Source of the DNA: Nitrosomonas sp.
GTDB taxonomy: Bacteria > Pseudomonadota > Gammaproteobacteria > Burkholderiales > Nitrosomonadaceae
Assembly: GCA_019635215.1 (NCBI GenBank)
Contig: JAHBZZ010000003.1
Location: 146,878-210,877, forward strand
Direction of reading: 5' to 3'
Length of the DNA: 64,000 nucleotides
The notes beneath the pieces were generated by a model, which made no database searches, was not told the DNA's origin, and was given only the letters and a program-made list of their open reading frames with translations. Of the stretch, positions 8,053 to 16,374 are shown in pieces (position 1 is the stretch's first letter; the number at the start of each line of letters is the position of its first letter). The position numbers were made by a program, and so were the translations under genes.

Positions 8053-8475
8053 CATACGCTCCAATCAAGTAGGGTTATGGATTCTTACAAACGTGAGCCG
8101 CGTGAATAAATAAGATGGCCAGTTAATGCACATGCAAAATGCACGCATATGTTTATAATATACTGATTCTAGGTTCATTAACACCGCATTGTGTGTTTTA
8201 TTGCACCGGGGTGTCAAACTGTAAACATATCCGGTGTTTCAACTCAGAAAAGCGATAGCAGGATGCATTTGGAAAAAGCCGGTTTTTTGTTTCTGAATAC
8301 CGCTGTTATACACGATCGTCATGTATATGATGCTGCGAAACATCGCAACGTAGGGAATGCGTTGTGTTCGAACGATTGGTTAGGATAGCAATCATAAAAA
8401 GAACGCGCTGCATGAGGAAGCATCTGTAACCTGTGCGCAGCAATATCACTGCCGACTATTGAGGAGTAGCGTTAC
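8053..8475. other. Intergenic region between divergent PEP-CTERM gene and ppsA
   Basis: Holds the divergent promoters of the PEP-CTERM gene and ppsA. A GAGGAG Shine-Dalgarno at 8461-8466 sets the ppsA start. A 65-codon ORF (8191-8388) has no good ribosome site and no recognisable similarity; I treat it as non-coding. Confidence 0.5.
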
Positions 8476-10860
8476 ATGAATGGATATATTATGTGGTTTG
8501 ATCAGTTGACCTTGCGTGATGTAGGGGCAGTAGGCGGTAAGAATGCTTCACTGGGCGAAATGATCAGACACTTGTCGCAGGCCGGTGTCAACGTGCCGTC
8601 CGGTTTTGCCACCACCACAAAAGCTTACCGGGCGTTTCTGGACGCAAATGCGCTTACCGATCGAATCAACCGGGAGCTGGAAGCGCTGGATGTTGACGAT
8701 ATCGAGGCATTGACGACAACGGGGCGGACAATTCGAAACTGGATTCTGAGCGCGACAATGCCCGATACGTTACAGCAGGCTATTGTGCTTGCTTATGAAA
8801 AACTTGCTGCGGACAGCGGTCATCGGGAAACGGTTTCTTTTGCCGTGCGTTCTTCCGCAACCGCGGAAGATCTGGAAAACGCCTCGTTCGCCGGCCAGCA
8901 GGAAACCCTGCTGAATATCAAGGGCCTGGAGTCGCTGCTGGAAGCCATCAAAATCGTATTCGCCTCGTTGTATAACGATCGTGCGATTGCGTATCGCGTG
9001 CATCAGCATTTTCCGCATGATAAGGTTTATCTATCAGCCGGTATCCAGAAAATGGTGCGCAGTGATCTGGGCGCAAGCGGCGTCATGTTTACGCTGGATA
9101 CCGAATCGGGTTTCCGTGACGCTGTCTTTATCACTGCGGCTTATGGGTTGGGTGAGACCATCGTGCAGGGCGTGGTCAATCCGGATGAGTTTTATGTCTA
9201 TAAGCGTGGACTCGACGCGGGTTATCCCGCCATTCTTTCCCGGCGGCTGGGCAGTAAAGCGATAGAAATGATTTACAGCGACGCGGCAAGCGCTGGAACA
9301 ACCGCCACGGTGACGCGCAGTGTGGAAAGCGCCCGCCGCACGCGATTTTGCCTGTCCGACGGACAAGTTGAGGCGCTTGCACGCCAGGCCGTGATTATTG
9401 AACAGCATTACGGGAAACCCATGGATATTGAATGGGCTTTGGACGGCTTGGACGGACAGTTATATATCGTACAGGCGCGCCCGGAGACTGTCGAAAGCCG
9501 TGCCGGCGCAGTGTTGGAACGGTACAGGCTGAATAATAGAGGTGTGATATTGGCCGAAGGCCGGGCGATCGGCCAGAAAATAGGCCAGGGAGCGGCGCGT
9601 TTGATCCGTGATATTGCCCAGATGCACAAAATCCAGCCGGGCGATGTGCTCGTGACCGATATGACTGACCCGGATTGGGAGCCCATCATGAAACGGGCAG
9701 CTGCAATTGTTACGAACCGGGGCGGGCGGACCTGTCATGCAGCGATTATAGCCCGGGAAATGGGTATTCCTGCGGTGGTAGGCTGCGGTGATGCGACGGA
9801 AAAAATTACGGATGGCGCACCGGTTACGGTTTCGTGCGCTGAAGGCGATAGCGGATTTGTGTATGCCGGTTTGCTGCCGTTTGAGCGTACCACTGCCGCG
9901 ACGGAAAATTTGCCCGAACTGCCGGTAAAAATCATGATGAACGTAGGTAATCCATCATATGCCTTTTCATTTTCACGCATGCCGAATCAGGGTGTCGGCT
10001 TGGCGCGGTTGGAATTCATCATCAGTAACATGATCGGCATTCATCCCAAGGCTTTGCTGGAATTCGACCGGCTGCCCGAAAACCTGAAAGATCAGCTCAG
10101 CGACCCTATCGCAGGTTACAGCAGTCCGGTTGATTTTTATGTGGATAAACTGGCCGAAGGTATTGCGACACTGGCTGCGGCTTTTTATCCGCACCCGGTG
10201 ATTGTGCGTACGTCCGATTTTAAATCGAACGAATACGCCAATCTGCTCGGCGGTGATCGTTATGAACCGCATGAAGAAAATCCCATGATCGGTTTTCGGG
10301 GCGCGTCGCGTTATCTTTCCCCGGATTTCCGCGACTGTTTCGAACTGGAATGCAAAGCGTTGCGCAAGGTACGCGATGACATGGGACTGACCAACATTGA
10401 GGTCATGATTCCATTTTGCCGCACGCTTGAAGAGGCGGCGCAGGTTACCGCTTTACTCGCGTCACAAGGGCTTGAGCGCGGTAAAAACGGCCTGCGGTTG
10501 ATTATGATGTGCGAAATTCCGTCCAATGCCGTGCTGGCGGAGGCGTTTTTACAGTATTTCGATGGTTTTTCGATTGGCTCGAATGACCTGACGCAACTGA
10601 CGCTGGGTATCGACCGGGATTCCGGACTGGTGTCGCATTTATTTGATGAACGCAATCCAGCCGTCAGGCAGTTGCTGAAAATGGCGATTGACGCATGTCA
10701 CAGACAGAACAAATATATCGGCATATGCGGGCAGGGGCCTTCGGATTATCCGGACTTCGCAGCCTGGCTGTTTGAGCAGCGCATCAGCAGCATATCGCTT
10801 AATCCCGACTCGGTGATACAGACATGGCTGGATCTGGCCAAAATGCAGCATCCGGTATGA
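8476..10860 (+). CDS. ppsA: Phosphoenolpyruvate synthase
   Basis: A 794-aa cytosolic enzyme converting pyruvate + ATP + water to PEP + AMP + phosphate, the entry to gluconeogenesis from pyruvate. Domain order: N-terminal ATP-grasp/pyruvate-binding domain ('[10 protein letters not shown]', '[19 protein letters not shown]'), swivelling phosphohistidine domain ('[22 protein letters not shown]', catalytic His421), C-terminal PEP/pyruvate TIM barrel ('GFRGASRY', '[10 protein letters not shown]', '[10 protein letters not shown]', active-site Cys in '[11 protein letters not shown]'). Length and all catalytic motifs match the family, so it should be active. A GAGGAG site is nine bases before the ATG. 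The stop overlaps the start of ppsR (ATGA), so the pair is co-translated. Confidence 0.97.
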   Translation: MNGYIMWFDQLTLRDVGAVGGKNASLGEMIRHLSQAGVNVPSGFATTTKAYRAFLDANALTDRINRELEALDVDDIEALTTTGRTIRNWILSATMPDTLQQAIVLAYEKLAADSGHRETVSFAVRSSATAEDLENASFAGQQETLLNIKGLESLLEAIKIVFASLYNDRAIAYRVHQHFPHDKVYLSAGIQKMVRSDLGASGVMFTLDTESGFRDAVFITAAYGLGETIVQGVVNPDEFYVYKRGLDAGYPAILSRRLGSKAIEMIYSDAASAGTTATVTRSVESARRTRFCLSDGQVEALARQAVIIEQHYGKPMDIEWALDGLDGQLYIVQARPETVESRAGAVLERYRLNNRGVILAEGRAIGQKIGQGAARLIRDIAQMHKIQPGDVLVTDMTDPDWEPIMKRAAAIVTNRGGRTCHAAIIAREMGIPAVVGCGDATEKITDGAPVTVSCAEGDSGFVYAGLLPFERTTAATENLPELPVKIMMNVGNPSYAFSFSRMPNQGVGLARLEFIISNMIGIHPKALLEFDRLPENLKDQLSDPIAGYSSPVDFYVDKLAEGIATLAAAFYPHPVIVRTSDFKSNEYANLLGGDRYEPHEENPMIGFRGASRYLSPDFRDCFELECKALRKVRDDMGLTNIEVMIPFCRTLEEAAQVTALLASQGLERGKNGLRLIMMCEIPSNAVLAEAFLQYFDGFSIGSNDLTQLTLGIDRDSGLVSHLFDERNPAVRQLLKMAIDACHRQNKYIGICGQGPSDYPDFAAWLFEQRISSISLNPDSVIQTWLDLAKMQHPV

Positions 10861-11687
10861 GCGGGCAGAAGCGTACAGTCTTCTATTTGTCCGACCGGAC
10901 CGGTATTACCGCCGAGACGCTGGGTCACAGTTTATTGACACAGTTCGATAACATTACCTGGGAAACGGTCAATGCGCCGTTTCTGGACAGTGTTGAAAAA
11001 GCCGGCGCTGTCAGGGAACAGATTGATCGGGCGGCTGAACACGATGGCTGCAGGCCGCTGATTTTCAGTACATTGCTCAAGCCGGAGATTCTGGATGTCA
11101 TTAAACAGGCCAATTGTCGTGTTTTTGACTTTTTTGAAACATTTATCCATTCGGTCGAAGAAGAGTTGCACCAGCCTTTTGCCGGTATGGCAGGCCGTTC
11201 GCATAGCCTGCAGCATCATATGGCGTATTTCAAGCGCATTGCGGCGATTAATTATGTTCTGGCACATGATGACGGCATTGACCCACGGCATTTTAAAGAA
11301 GCCGAGATCATTCTGGTCGGCGTATCGCGCTCCGGCAAAACACCGGCTTGCCTTTATCTTGGGTTGCAGTACGGCATTGCGGCGGCAAATTATCCATTCA
11401 CGCCGGATGATATGCATGTGCAGCAATTGCCCGAAGTGTTGCAAATGGTCAGATCAAAATTGTTCGGTCTGACGCTGAGTGCGGCGCAACTTCATGTGAT
11501 TCGTAGCGAACGCCATCCCGGCAGTCAGTATGCTTCGCTGGCGCAATGCGCGCTGGAAATCGAATGGCAGGAATCAATTTTTCATCGATACCATATTCCC
11601 TTTCAGGATACGACGCGCATTTCTATCGAAGAAATTAGCACCATCATCCTGAATCGATGCGGCTTGAAACGCCGGTTGTATGGTTAG
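10857..11687 (+). CDS. ppsR: PEP synthase regulatory protein (kinase/pyrophosphorylase)
   Basis: A 276-aa bifunctional regulator (DUF299 family) that inactivates PEP synthase by ADP-dependent phosphorylation of a Thr next to the catalytic His, and reactivates it by Pi-dependent pyrophosphorolysis. Visible family features: N-terminal '[20 protein letters not shown]', the P-loop-like 'GVSRSGKTP', and 'NYPFTPDD' further on. It starts inside the last codons of ppsA (4-bp ATGA overlap); an upstream in-frame Met at 10824 would add 11 residues and lacks support. In ppsA the target Thr would be T419, two residues before His421. Confidence 0.95.
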   Translation: MSGQKRTVFYLSDRTGITAETLGHSLLTQFDNITWETVNAPFLDSVEKAGAVREQIDRAAEHDGCRPLIFSTLLKPEILDVIKQANCRVFDFFETFIHSVEEELHQPFAGMAGRSHSLQHHMAYFKRIAAINYVLAHDDGIDPRHFKEAEIILVGVSRSGKTPACLYLGLQYGIAAANYPFTPDDMHVQQLPEVLQMVRSKLFGLTLSAAQLHVIRSERHPGSQYASLAQCALEIEWQESIFHRYHIPFQDTTRISIEEISTIILNRCGLKRRLYG

Positions 11688-12112
11688 CGGGCTATTGAAA
11701 ATAGACTGTTAGAGCAGATGTCGTCGCTGAGCATTCCGTCTATGCGCGATAGCAAGCACTCTTTTTGAGACGGTTTCGGGTGAATTAGAAAATTCTTATT
11801 TACACATCTAATGATAATGATTATCATTTGTATTCTTCTGTTTGTATAAGACAATCAATGCTACGAAAGTAGATTAGCCAGCTATTTAAAGCCAGCCATA
11901 AAAAAACATTCATCACGATTTTATGGAAGGTGCTGCATGCAGGATCGAATCAAAAAGCCAATCGATGGCGTAATTTCTGTTTTTCAAGAAACATATTGTA
12001 CCTAACATGCGTATGTTGCGTGTGTTGCGCTGCGTTTGCATGTCCAATCGTGAAAATCAGGCTCTCGTTTTTCCAGAAATCAGATGTTATTAATACAGTG
12101 GGTTATTACATT
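11688..12112. other. Intergenic region with Fur-box promoter of the DUF2325 gene
   Basis: Non-coding; it carries a Fur-like palindrome (11813-11831) and the leader of the DUF2325 gene. An in-frame open stretch runs upstream of 12113 from 11930, but its Cys-rich translation ('CVCCVCCAAF') and lack of a ribosome site argue that it is not translated. Confidence 0.55.
11813..11831. promoter_or_regulatory. Putative Fur box
   Basis: The 19-mer matches the classical Fur consensus GATAATGATAATCATTATC at 15 of 19 positions by eye. It lies about 280 bp upstream of the DUF2325 start, placing that gene under likely iron control. Confidence 0.65.
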
Positions 12113-13465
12113 ATGAGTACGAATATTTCGTTGAAACAATTCATCAACGGGTATTTATCCCTGCGGGATTATGCGGAACACCGGTTGTTGCCGCAGATGA
12201 TGGTAAATGTGATTAAAAGAACCAGACTCTGGGAATTGAAAGATATGTACCATTGTCCGGTTGTCGGTACATGTCTGTCGCTGGATGATCTGGCAAAATT
12301 TGCACGCCGTTTTGAGCTGGAGTCGTCGCAGGCAGATGCTTTTACCTTGCACGTAGCGGTCGTCAATCATGCAAGAACGCGTAACCCATTGTCCAAGGCT
12401 ATACAGAAGCATCTGGACGCGAAGTACCGGCATATCATCGCCTGCTTCAATCAGGCCAAATCGGATCAGGAAGTTGAAGCCCTGTGGCGCGAATTTTTGA
12501 ACCGGGGGGAAGGCGCCGGCGGTATGTGGGCGGCCCTTACACATAAATCAGTCAGTGAAAAAACGCGCGAGCTGATTTATGCCGAAATGCACATGCTTTC
12601 ACATCAGGTTGGTGCACATCATGCGGTCGATATGCGCAAGCTCAGGCAACTGGAGCAGGAAAATCTAAAACTGCACGATGCGCTGGATTTGATGCAGAGA
12701 CGTTATGCACAAGCCCGATCCAAATGGCAGCAAAAACTGGACAAGGCGATTCAACTGGCGGAAAGCCAGTGCCAGCAGCAACATGTCATCGAGAAAATGC
12801 AGGCTGATTTGTTTAAATTCGAATCGGGTCAGGCGATTACCGAGATGGGGAAACGTTTGATGACATTGGTGCATGAGAATGACAAACTGCTTGCAGCAGC
12901 GGAGCGTGTCAATGCATTGGAAAAATCGTTGCATCATGCTCATGCTGAAATAGCAAAGCTCAAACAGGAACGCACTGCATTGGCGGATCAATGCGCGCCT
13001 TTTGGCAGTCTGGCCAAAGAAGCCGTCCATAGTGATGATGAGTTGATGGAGGGCGAACAGCAGACCTGCGCTATATCGCTGACTGCAAGAAAATGTGTAC
13101 TGTGCGTAGGTGGGCGCGTTGCATTGCTGCCACAATATCGCGCACTTGCACAGCGGTATGGCTTCAGTTTGATTCACCATGACGGTGGGTTGCATGAATC
13201 TCTGTCGCGTCTGCCGGAATTAATCAACAAGGCAAGTACCGTCATTTGCCCGACGGATTCCGTCAGCCATGCGGCGTACTATCTTTTGAAACGCTACTGT
13301 AAGCGCCAACATAAACCGTGTCTGTTGTACAAGGGCGCCGGTATTTCGAGATTTACCCAGGTCTTGGATCAATTGACTGCCGGAAAATCTCATTTGAATG
13401 GGTATGCCAAGGATGCATTGCCGCAGATGGATGCGGCAGGCGCAAACAATATGCAACAGCATTAA
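12113..13465 (+). CDS. DUF2325-domain coiled-coil protein
   Basis: A 450-aa cytosolic protein. The N-terminal part is helical. The middle (about 165-310) is a long coiled coil rich in Gln/Lys/Glu ('LRQLEQENLKLHDALDLMQR'). The C terminus (about 320-420) is a DUF2325 domain ('CVLCVGGRVALLPQYRALAQRYGF', 'HHDGG', 'VICPTDSVSHAAYYLLKRYCK'), resembling a small nucleotide/metal-binding alpha/beta fold of unknown activity. It precedes bacterioferritin and each gene has its own Fur-like palindrome, suggesting a role in iron homeostasis (inference). The ATG at 12113 was chosen because protein-like composition begins there; its Shine-Dalgarno is weak. Confidence 0.75.
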   Translation: MSTNISLKQFINGYLSLRDYAEHRLLPQMMVNVIKRTRLWELKDMYHCPVVGTCLSLDDLAKFARRFELESSQADAFTLHVAVVNHARTRNPLSKAIQKHLDAKYRHIIACFNQAKSDQEVEALWREFLNRGEGAGGMWAALTHKSVSEKTRELIYAEMHMLSHQVGAHHAVDMRKLRQLEQENLKLHDALDLMQRRYAQARSKWQQKLDKAIQLAESQCQQQHVIEKMQADLFKFESGQAITEMGKRLMTLVHENDKLLAAAERVNALEKSLHHAHAEIAKLKQERTALADQCAPFGSLAKEAVHSDDELMEGEQQTCAISLTARKCVLCVGGRVALLPQYRALAQRYGFSLIHHDGGLHESLSRLPELINKASTVICPTDSVSHAAYYLLKRYCKRQHKPCLLYKGAGISRFTQVLDQLTAGKSHLNGYAKDALPQMDAAGANNMQQH

Positions 13466-13493
13466 TGTGCGACGTCCGGGTAGGAGCGATATT

Positions 13494-13512
13494 GATAATA
13501 ATTAGCATTTAT
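13494..13512. promoter_or_regulatory. Putative Fur box upstream of bacterioferritin
   Basis: The 19-mer beginning GATAATAATTAGCATT matches the Fur consensus at 13 of 19 positions by eye, 224 bp before the bfr start and just after the DUF2325 stop. Weaker than the site at 11813. Confidence 0.45.
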
Positions 13513-13735
13513 AATCAACAGTATATTGTTGTTTTCATGTTCTGTAATCCTTATAATGATAGTTTCCTCTGTTGACAGCAGGATGTCCGTACCGAACAAA
13601 GTGACGCTGTCATATATTTCTCGGGAATGAAATGCAGGAGGGAAGATTGTTGTTCTTTGATGACTTCAAGCAGAAGTTGTTTTAAAAAGGAAACAATCTT
13701 CAATTCAATAGTTCGTCATGAAAGGAAAATATCTT

Positions 13736-14203
13736 ATGAAAGGGAATACGAAAATTATCAATACACTGAATACGCTTCTTGCTGAAGAACTGACCGCCAT
13801 GGATCAATATTTCATACATTCGCGTATGTATGAAGATTGGGGGTTTAATAAGCTTTATGAGCGTATCGGTCATGAAATGGACGATGAGAAACAGCATGCA
13901 GACCTTCTGATCAAACGGATTTTGTATCTGGAAGGTGTACCTATTTTGGGAAACCGCAGCCCGCTTAAAATCGGCAAGGATGTACCGGGAATGCTGCAAA
14001 ATGATCTGGAACTGGAACGTTCTGTGATTGTAGCGCTGCGAAATGCCATCGCCGATTGTGAGCAGGAGCGGGACTACCAGACCCGGGAAATTCTTGAGCA
14101 ACTACTGGCTGACACAGAAGAAGATCATGCTTATTGGCTGGAAAAACAGCTGTATCTGATCGATAAAATCGGACTGCAGAATTACCTGCAGTCTCAGATG
14201 TAA
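13736..14203 (+). CDS. bfr: Bacterioferritin (iron storage), lacking the canonical heme Met
   Basis: A 155-aa four-helix-bundle iron-storage subunit that would assemble into a 24-mer cage oxidising and storing iron. Ferroxidase residues are present: E18, E51, H54, E94 and the C-terminal pair E128/H131 (equivalent to E127/H130, with one inserted residue). Tyr25 is also kept. The heme-ligating Met52 of classical bacterioferritin is Lys52 here ('[11 protein letters not shown]'), though a Met sits at position 48. The start 'MKGNTK' matches the family; an ATG 18 bp upstream is disfavoured because AAAGGA lies nine bases before 13736. It follows the DUF2325 gene. Confidence 0.93.
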   Translation: MKGNTKIINTLNTLLAEELTAMDQYFIHSRMYEDWGFNKLYERIGHEMDDEKQHADLLIKRILYLEGVPILGNRSPLKIGKDVPGMLQNDLELERSVIVALRNAIADCEQERDYQTREILEQLLADTEEDHAYWLEKQLYLIDKIGLQNYLQSQM

Positions 14204-14238
14204 AATTTGCCGCCGTATGGCGATGGCGATGGCAATGA

Positions 14239-14257
14239 CCACCTGATAATCAGGTGG
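14239..14257 (+). terminator. Hairpin after bfr
   Basis: A perfect 9-bp inverted repeat with a single-base centre (CCACCTGAT-A-ATCAGGTGG) 35 bp after the bfr stop, followed by only three Ts. Probably a transcript-end or mRNA-stabilising hairpin; the short T-run lowers confidence for a true intrinsic terminator. Confidence 0.5.
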
Positions 14258-14895
14258 GTTTGCAACGCGTGCAGGCATTAATTGTGCGCATTGGCTTGCA
14301 CGAGGATTCTTGTTCATGTGGAATGCGCGCTATGCAAACTGTGGTCACTTGTTGAAACCGCGTTGATTCAGTAGTCAGACTTTTTGTAAAGGATAACGCC
14401 ATCGCTCGCGATGTGTATAGTTTCCAGTCTGTTGTAGAGCGTCATAATTGTGGCAACTTAGACCGGATTCAGGCTGGTTCGGCATGATTCTGTCGGATTT
14501 TTTAACACTCCACTCATTTTGCTGTTATTGCGACGCCGAAACGGGCAGACCTGATGAATTACATCGCGTGGTGAAGCAAAACGGTCCCGGGTTATTTCAG
14601 TCCTGCGGGATTCGCAATAACGGACAAAGTCCGCGTAGTCCACTGGAATGGACTTCTCCCCTCAACGGCATGGCACTATGCCAGACTAGAGATTTAACCC
14701 AATAGTCGAAGAAGGAAGAGTCAAATGAATATTGCCCGGATTTCGCAAATTGCCGCTGTGTTTGATAGGCATGGAAGCTTGCGGTAGAGTACATGAGAGG
14801 TAAAAACGACGCCAACATGCGAAAGCGGTTCCGATTTGCTTGAAAGGTGCAGTGTGTACTGCAAGAGGAACATATGCCCTGTCAGGCATTTGAAT

Positions 14896-14924
14896 AAAAG
14901 CGGAATTCGAGAATCCCGCTTTTT
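14896..14924. terminator. Bidirectional terminator-like hairpin
   Basis: An AAAAGCGG / CCGCTTTT stem (14896-14903 with 14916-14923) and an inner ATTC/GAAT pairing, followed on the plus strand by TTTTTCTTT and on the minus strand by TTTTATTC. It sits about 90 bp beyond the stop of the minus-strand N-hydroxylase gene and may end the exporter operon transcript. Confidence 0.6.
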
Positions 14925-15012
14925 CTTTGTACTTTAGAGAGGCTGGAAATACGTGAATGCGCAATGCTCACGCTGGAGCGTGTCAAAAATGCCCTATAAC
15001 CAGACTAAAGTA

Positions 15013-16374
15013 TCACTCGCGTCCGGCACACGCAGAGAATGTCGACGCCGCCAGATAGTTTTCTTCATCATCACCGCAACAGGTTTCACTCCAATACAAG
15101 GGTGAAGGGGCGAAATCCGTGCGATATATTTTCTGATCAAGAAGACTGTTGACGATGACCGCCGCCCGCCAGGCCGCCAGGCTCAGTTGCGGATCGGCGA
15201 TGCCATGCGTTCGCAGACCGGCATTCATCATGTAAATCCGGTGGGTTGCGGGGCCATCCCACAGCGCCTGATAATCTTCGGTCAGCGGTATGTTATTTTC
15301 ACTGTCGCGCTCGAATCGCGTAGCCAGCGGTGCAAGACAATCGGGTATGGCCTGTCGGTATCCGGTTGCGAGGATGACCACATCGGCAGAGACGCTTTCG
15401 TCGGATTCATCGAATCGATTGTGCATGTGCAGCTGCCAGTCCGCCGAATTCCGGGTCATGCGCCGCACCTCACGGTTTGTCATGATGCGGTAATCATGGT
15501 TGCTATCCTTATGCCGTAGAAAATCATTTTCATAAAGATATTGGGATATTTCAATGAGTGTTTGCGGGGAAACGCCATCCCCGGCCAGCGTTTGAGTGCG
15601 GACGATACGGTCACGGCGATTGTCCGGCTGGCGGTAGAAGCTTTTTACGTAATCCGGTGTAAAATATTCGTTGGTAAATGCCGTTTCATCCAGTGGCTCG
15701 AGGTTGGGGCGGCGGCTGATCCAGGTGACTTCTCTGGGTTTTCCATGAGCCTCGGACAGAACGTCGAGGAAAATTTCCGCGCCGCTTTGTCCACCGCCAA
15801 TGACGACGACGCGCCGGTCCTGTAACTGGTGATCGGTAACCATATAATGACTGCTGTGTACACAGCGTGCACCCATGTGCGTCTGTGCCCATGTCGGAAT
15901 ATAGGGTGCCACGCCGGTACCGATGATCAGATTTGTGGAACGGACGGCGTACTCGTTGTTGAATTTGAGCAGAAACCCGTGATGATCGAAATCGATTTCT
16001 GCGACGTCCTGATTGAAAGCAAGATTCGGTAATTGCTCCGAGACCCATCGTAAATAATCAGCAAATTCAGCCCGGCGAACACGGGGAAACTCGGCATGCA
16101 GGAACCGGTAAAAACGGCCGTGAGCGACCAGATAAGCTAAAAAGCTATAAGGGCTGGTTGGATCGACGGGGGTGACCAGATCTTTCAGAAATGAAGTCTG
16201 CATGCGTGTGCTCGGCAGCATCATGCCGGGATGCCAGGCGAAAGCCGGGCGGCGGTCGAAGAAGCAACTGGTCGTTTGCGTCAATGGCGCCAGTAAAGCG
16301 GCCAGACTGAGATTAAACGGGCCGATGCCGACACCCGCCAGGTTAAGATGAGCTGAGGTTTCTTTCATGTGCAT
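15013..16374 (-). CDS. FAD/NADPH-dependent amino-acid N-hydroxylase (IucD-like) for siderophore hydroxamates
   Basis: A 453-aa flavin monooxygenase that hydroxylates the side-chain amine of lysine or ornithine, the first step of hydroxamate formation. FAD site: 'GVGIGPFNLSLAALL' near the N terminus; 'MQTSFLKDLVTPVDPTSPYSF' is the family hallmark; the NADPH site is 'VVVIGGGQSGAEIFLDVL'; the C-terminal 'ATGYRQAIP' closes the substrate/FAD pocket. By eye it resembles IucD (lysine N6-hydroxylase: 'FFD..P.F.WHPGM', 'DE.AF.NEYFTP.Y') more than PvdA (ornithine N5-hydroxylase), so N6-hydroxylysine is possible. Last gene of the minus-strand exporter-acylase-hydroxylase operon, overlapping the acylase by 32 bp; a Met two codons in (16368) is an alternative start. 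Confidence 0.9.
   Translation of the reverse strand: MHMKETSAHLNLAGVGIGPFNLSLAALLAPLTQTTSCFFDRRPAFAWHPGMMLPSTRMQTSFLKDLVTPVDPTSPYSFLAYLVAHGRFYRFLHAEFPRVRRAEFADYLRWVSEQLPNLAFNQDVAEIDFDHHGFLLKFNNEYAVRSTNLIIGTGVAPYIPTWAQTHMGARCVHSSHYMVTDHQLQDRRVVVIGGGQSGAEIFLDVLSEAHGKPREVTWISRRPNLEPLDETAFTNEYFTPDYVKSFYRQPDNRRDRIVRTQTLAGDGVSPQTLIEISQYLYENDFLRHKDSNHDYRIMTNREVRRMTRNSADWQLHMHNRFDESDESVSADVVILATGYRQAIPDCLAPLATRFERDSENNIPLTEDYQALWDGPATHRIYMMNAGLRTHGIADPQLSLAAWRAAVIVNSLLDQKIYRTDFAPSPLYWSETCCGDDEENYLAASTFSACAGRE

Larger units (their letters stand above)
14204..15012. other. Long intergenic region between convergent bfr and N-hydroxylase genes
   Basis: About 800 bp without a convincing gene. It contains a 19-nt palindrome after bfr (14239-14257), a 10-nt inverted repeat 'gttattgcga'/'tcgcaataac' at 14524-14533 and 14612-14621 that could be a degenerate REP-type repeat, and a terminator hairpin (14896-14924). 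Several overlapping 60-90-codon ORFs on both strands have no ribosome site or recognisable protein features. No tRNA cloverleaf was found. Confidence 0.5.

Noticed and set aside
8191-8388. 65-codon ORF before ppsA
   Set aside because: No ribosome site, no recognisable features, and it ends inside the likely promoter region of ppsA.
11930-12112. N-terminal extension of the DUF2325 protein starting at 11930
   Set aside because: The extension reads as a Cys-rich unlikely peptide without homology-like composition, and the DUF2325 protein begins naturally at 12113.
14448-14964. Overlapping ORFs of 60-92 codons on both strands after bfr
   Set aside because: Mutually overlapping, with no Shine-Dalgarno or protein features; the region is better explained as repeats and terminator hairpins.
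14204-15012. tRNA or rRNA gene in the gap after bfr
   Set aside because: No segment folds into a cloverleaf with recognisable T-arm sequence, and no rRNA core sequence is present.
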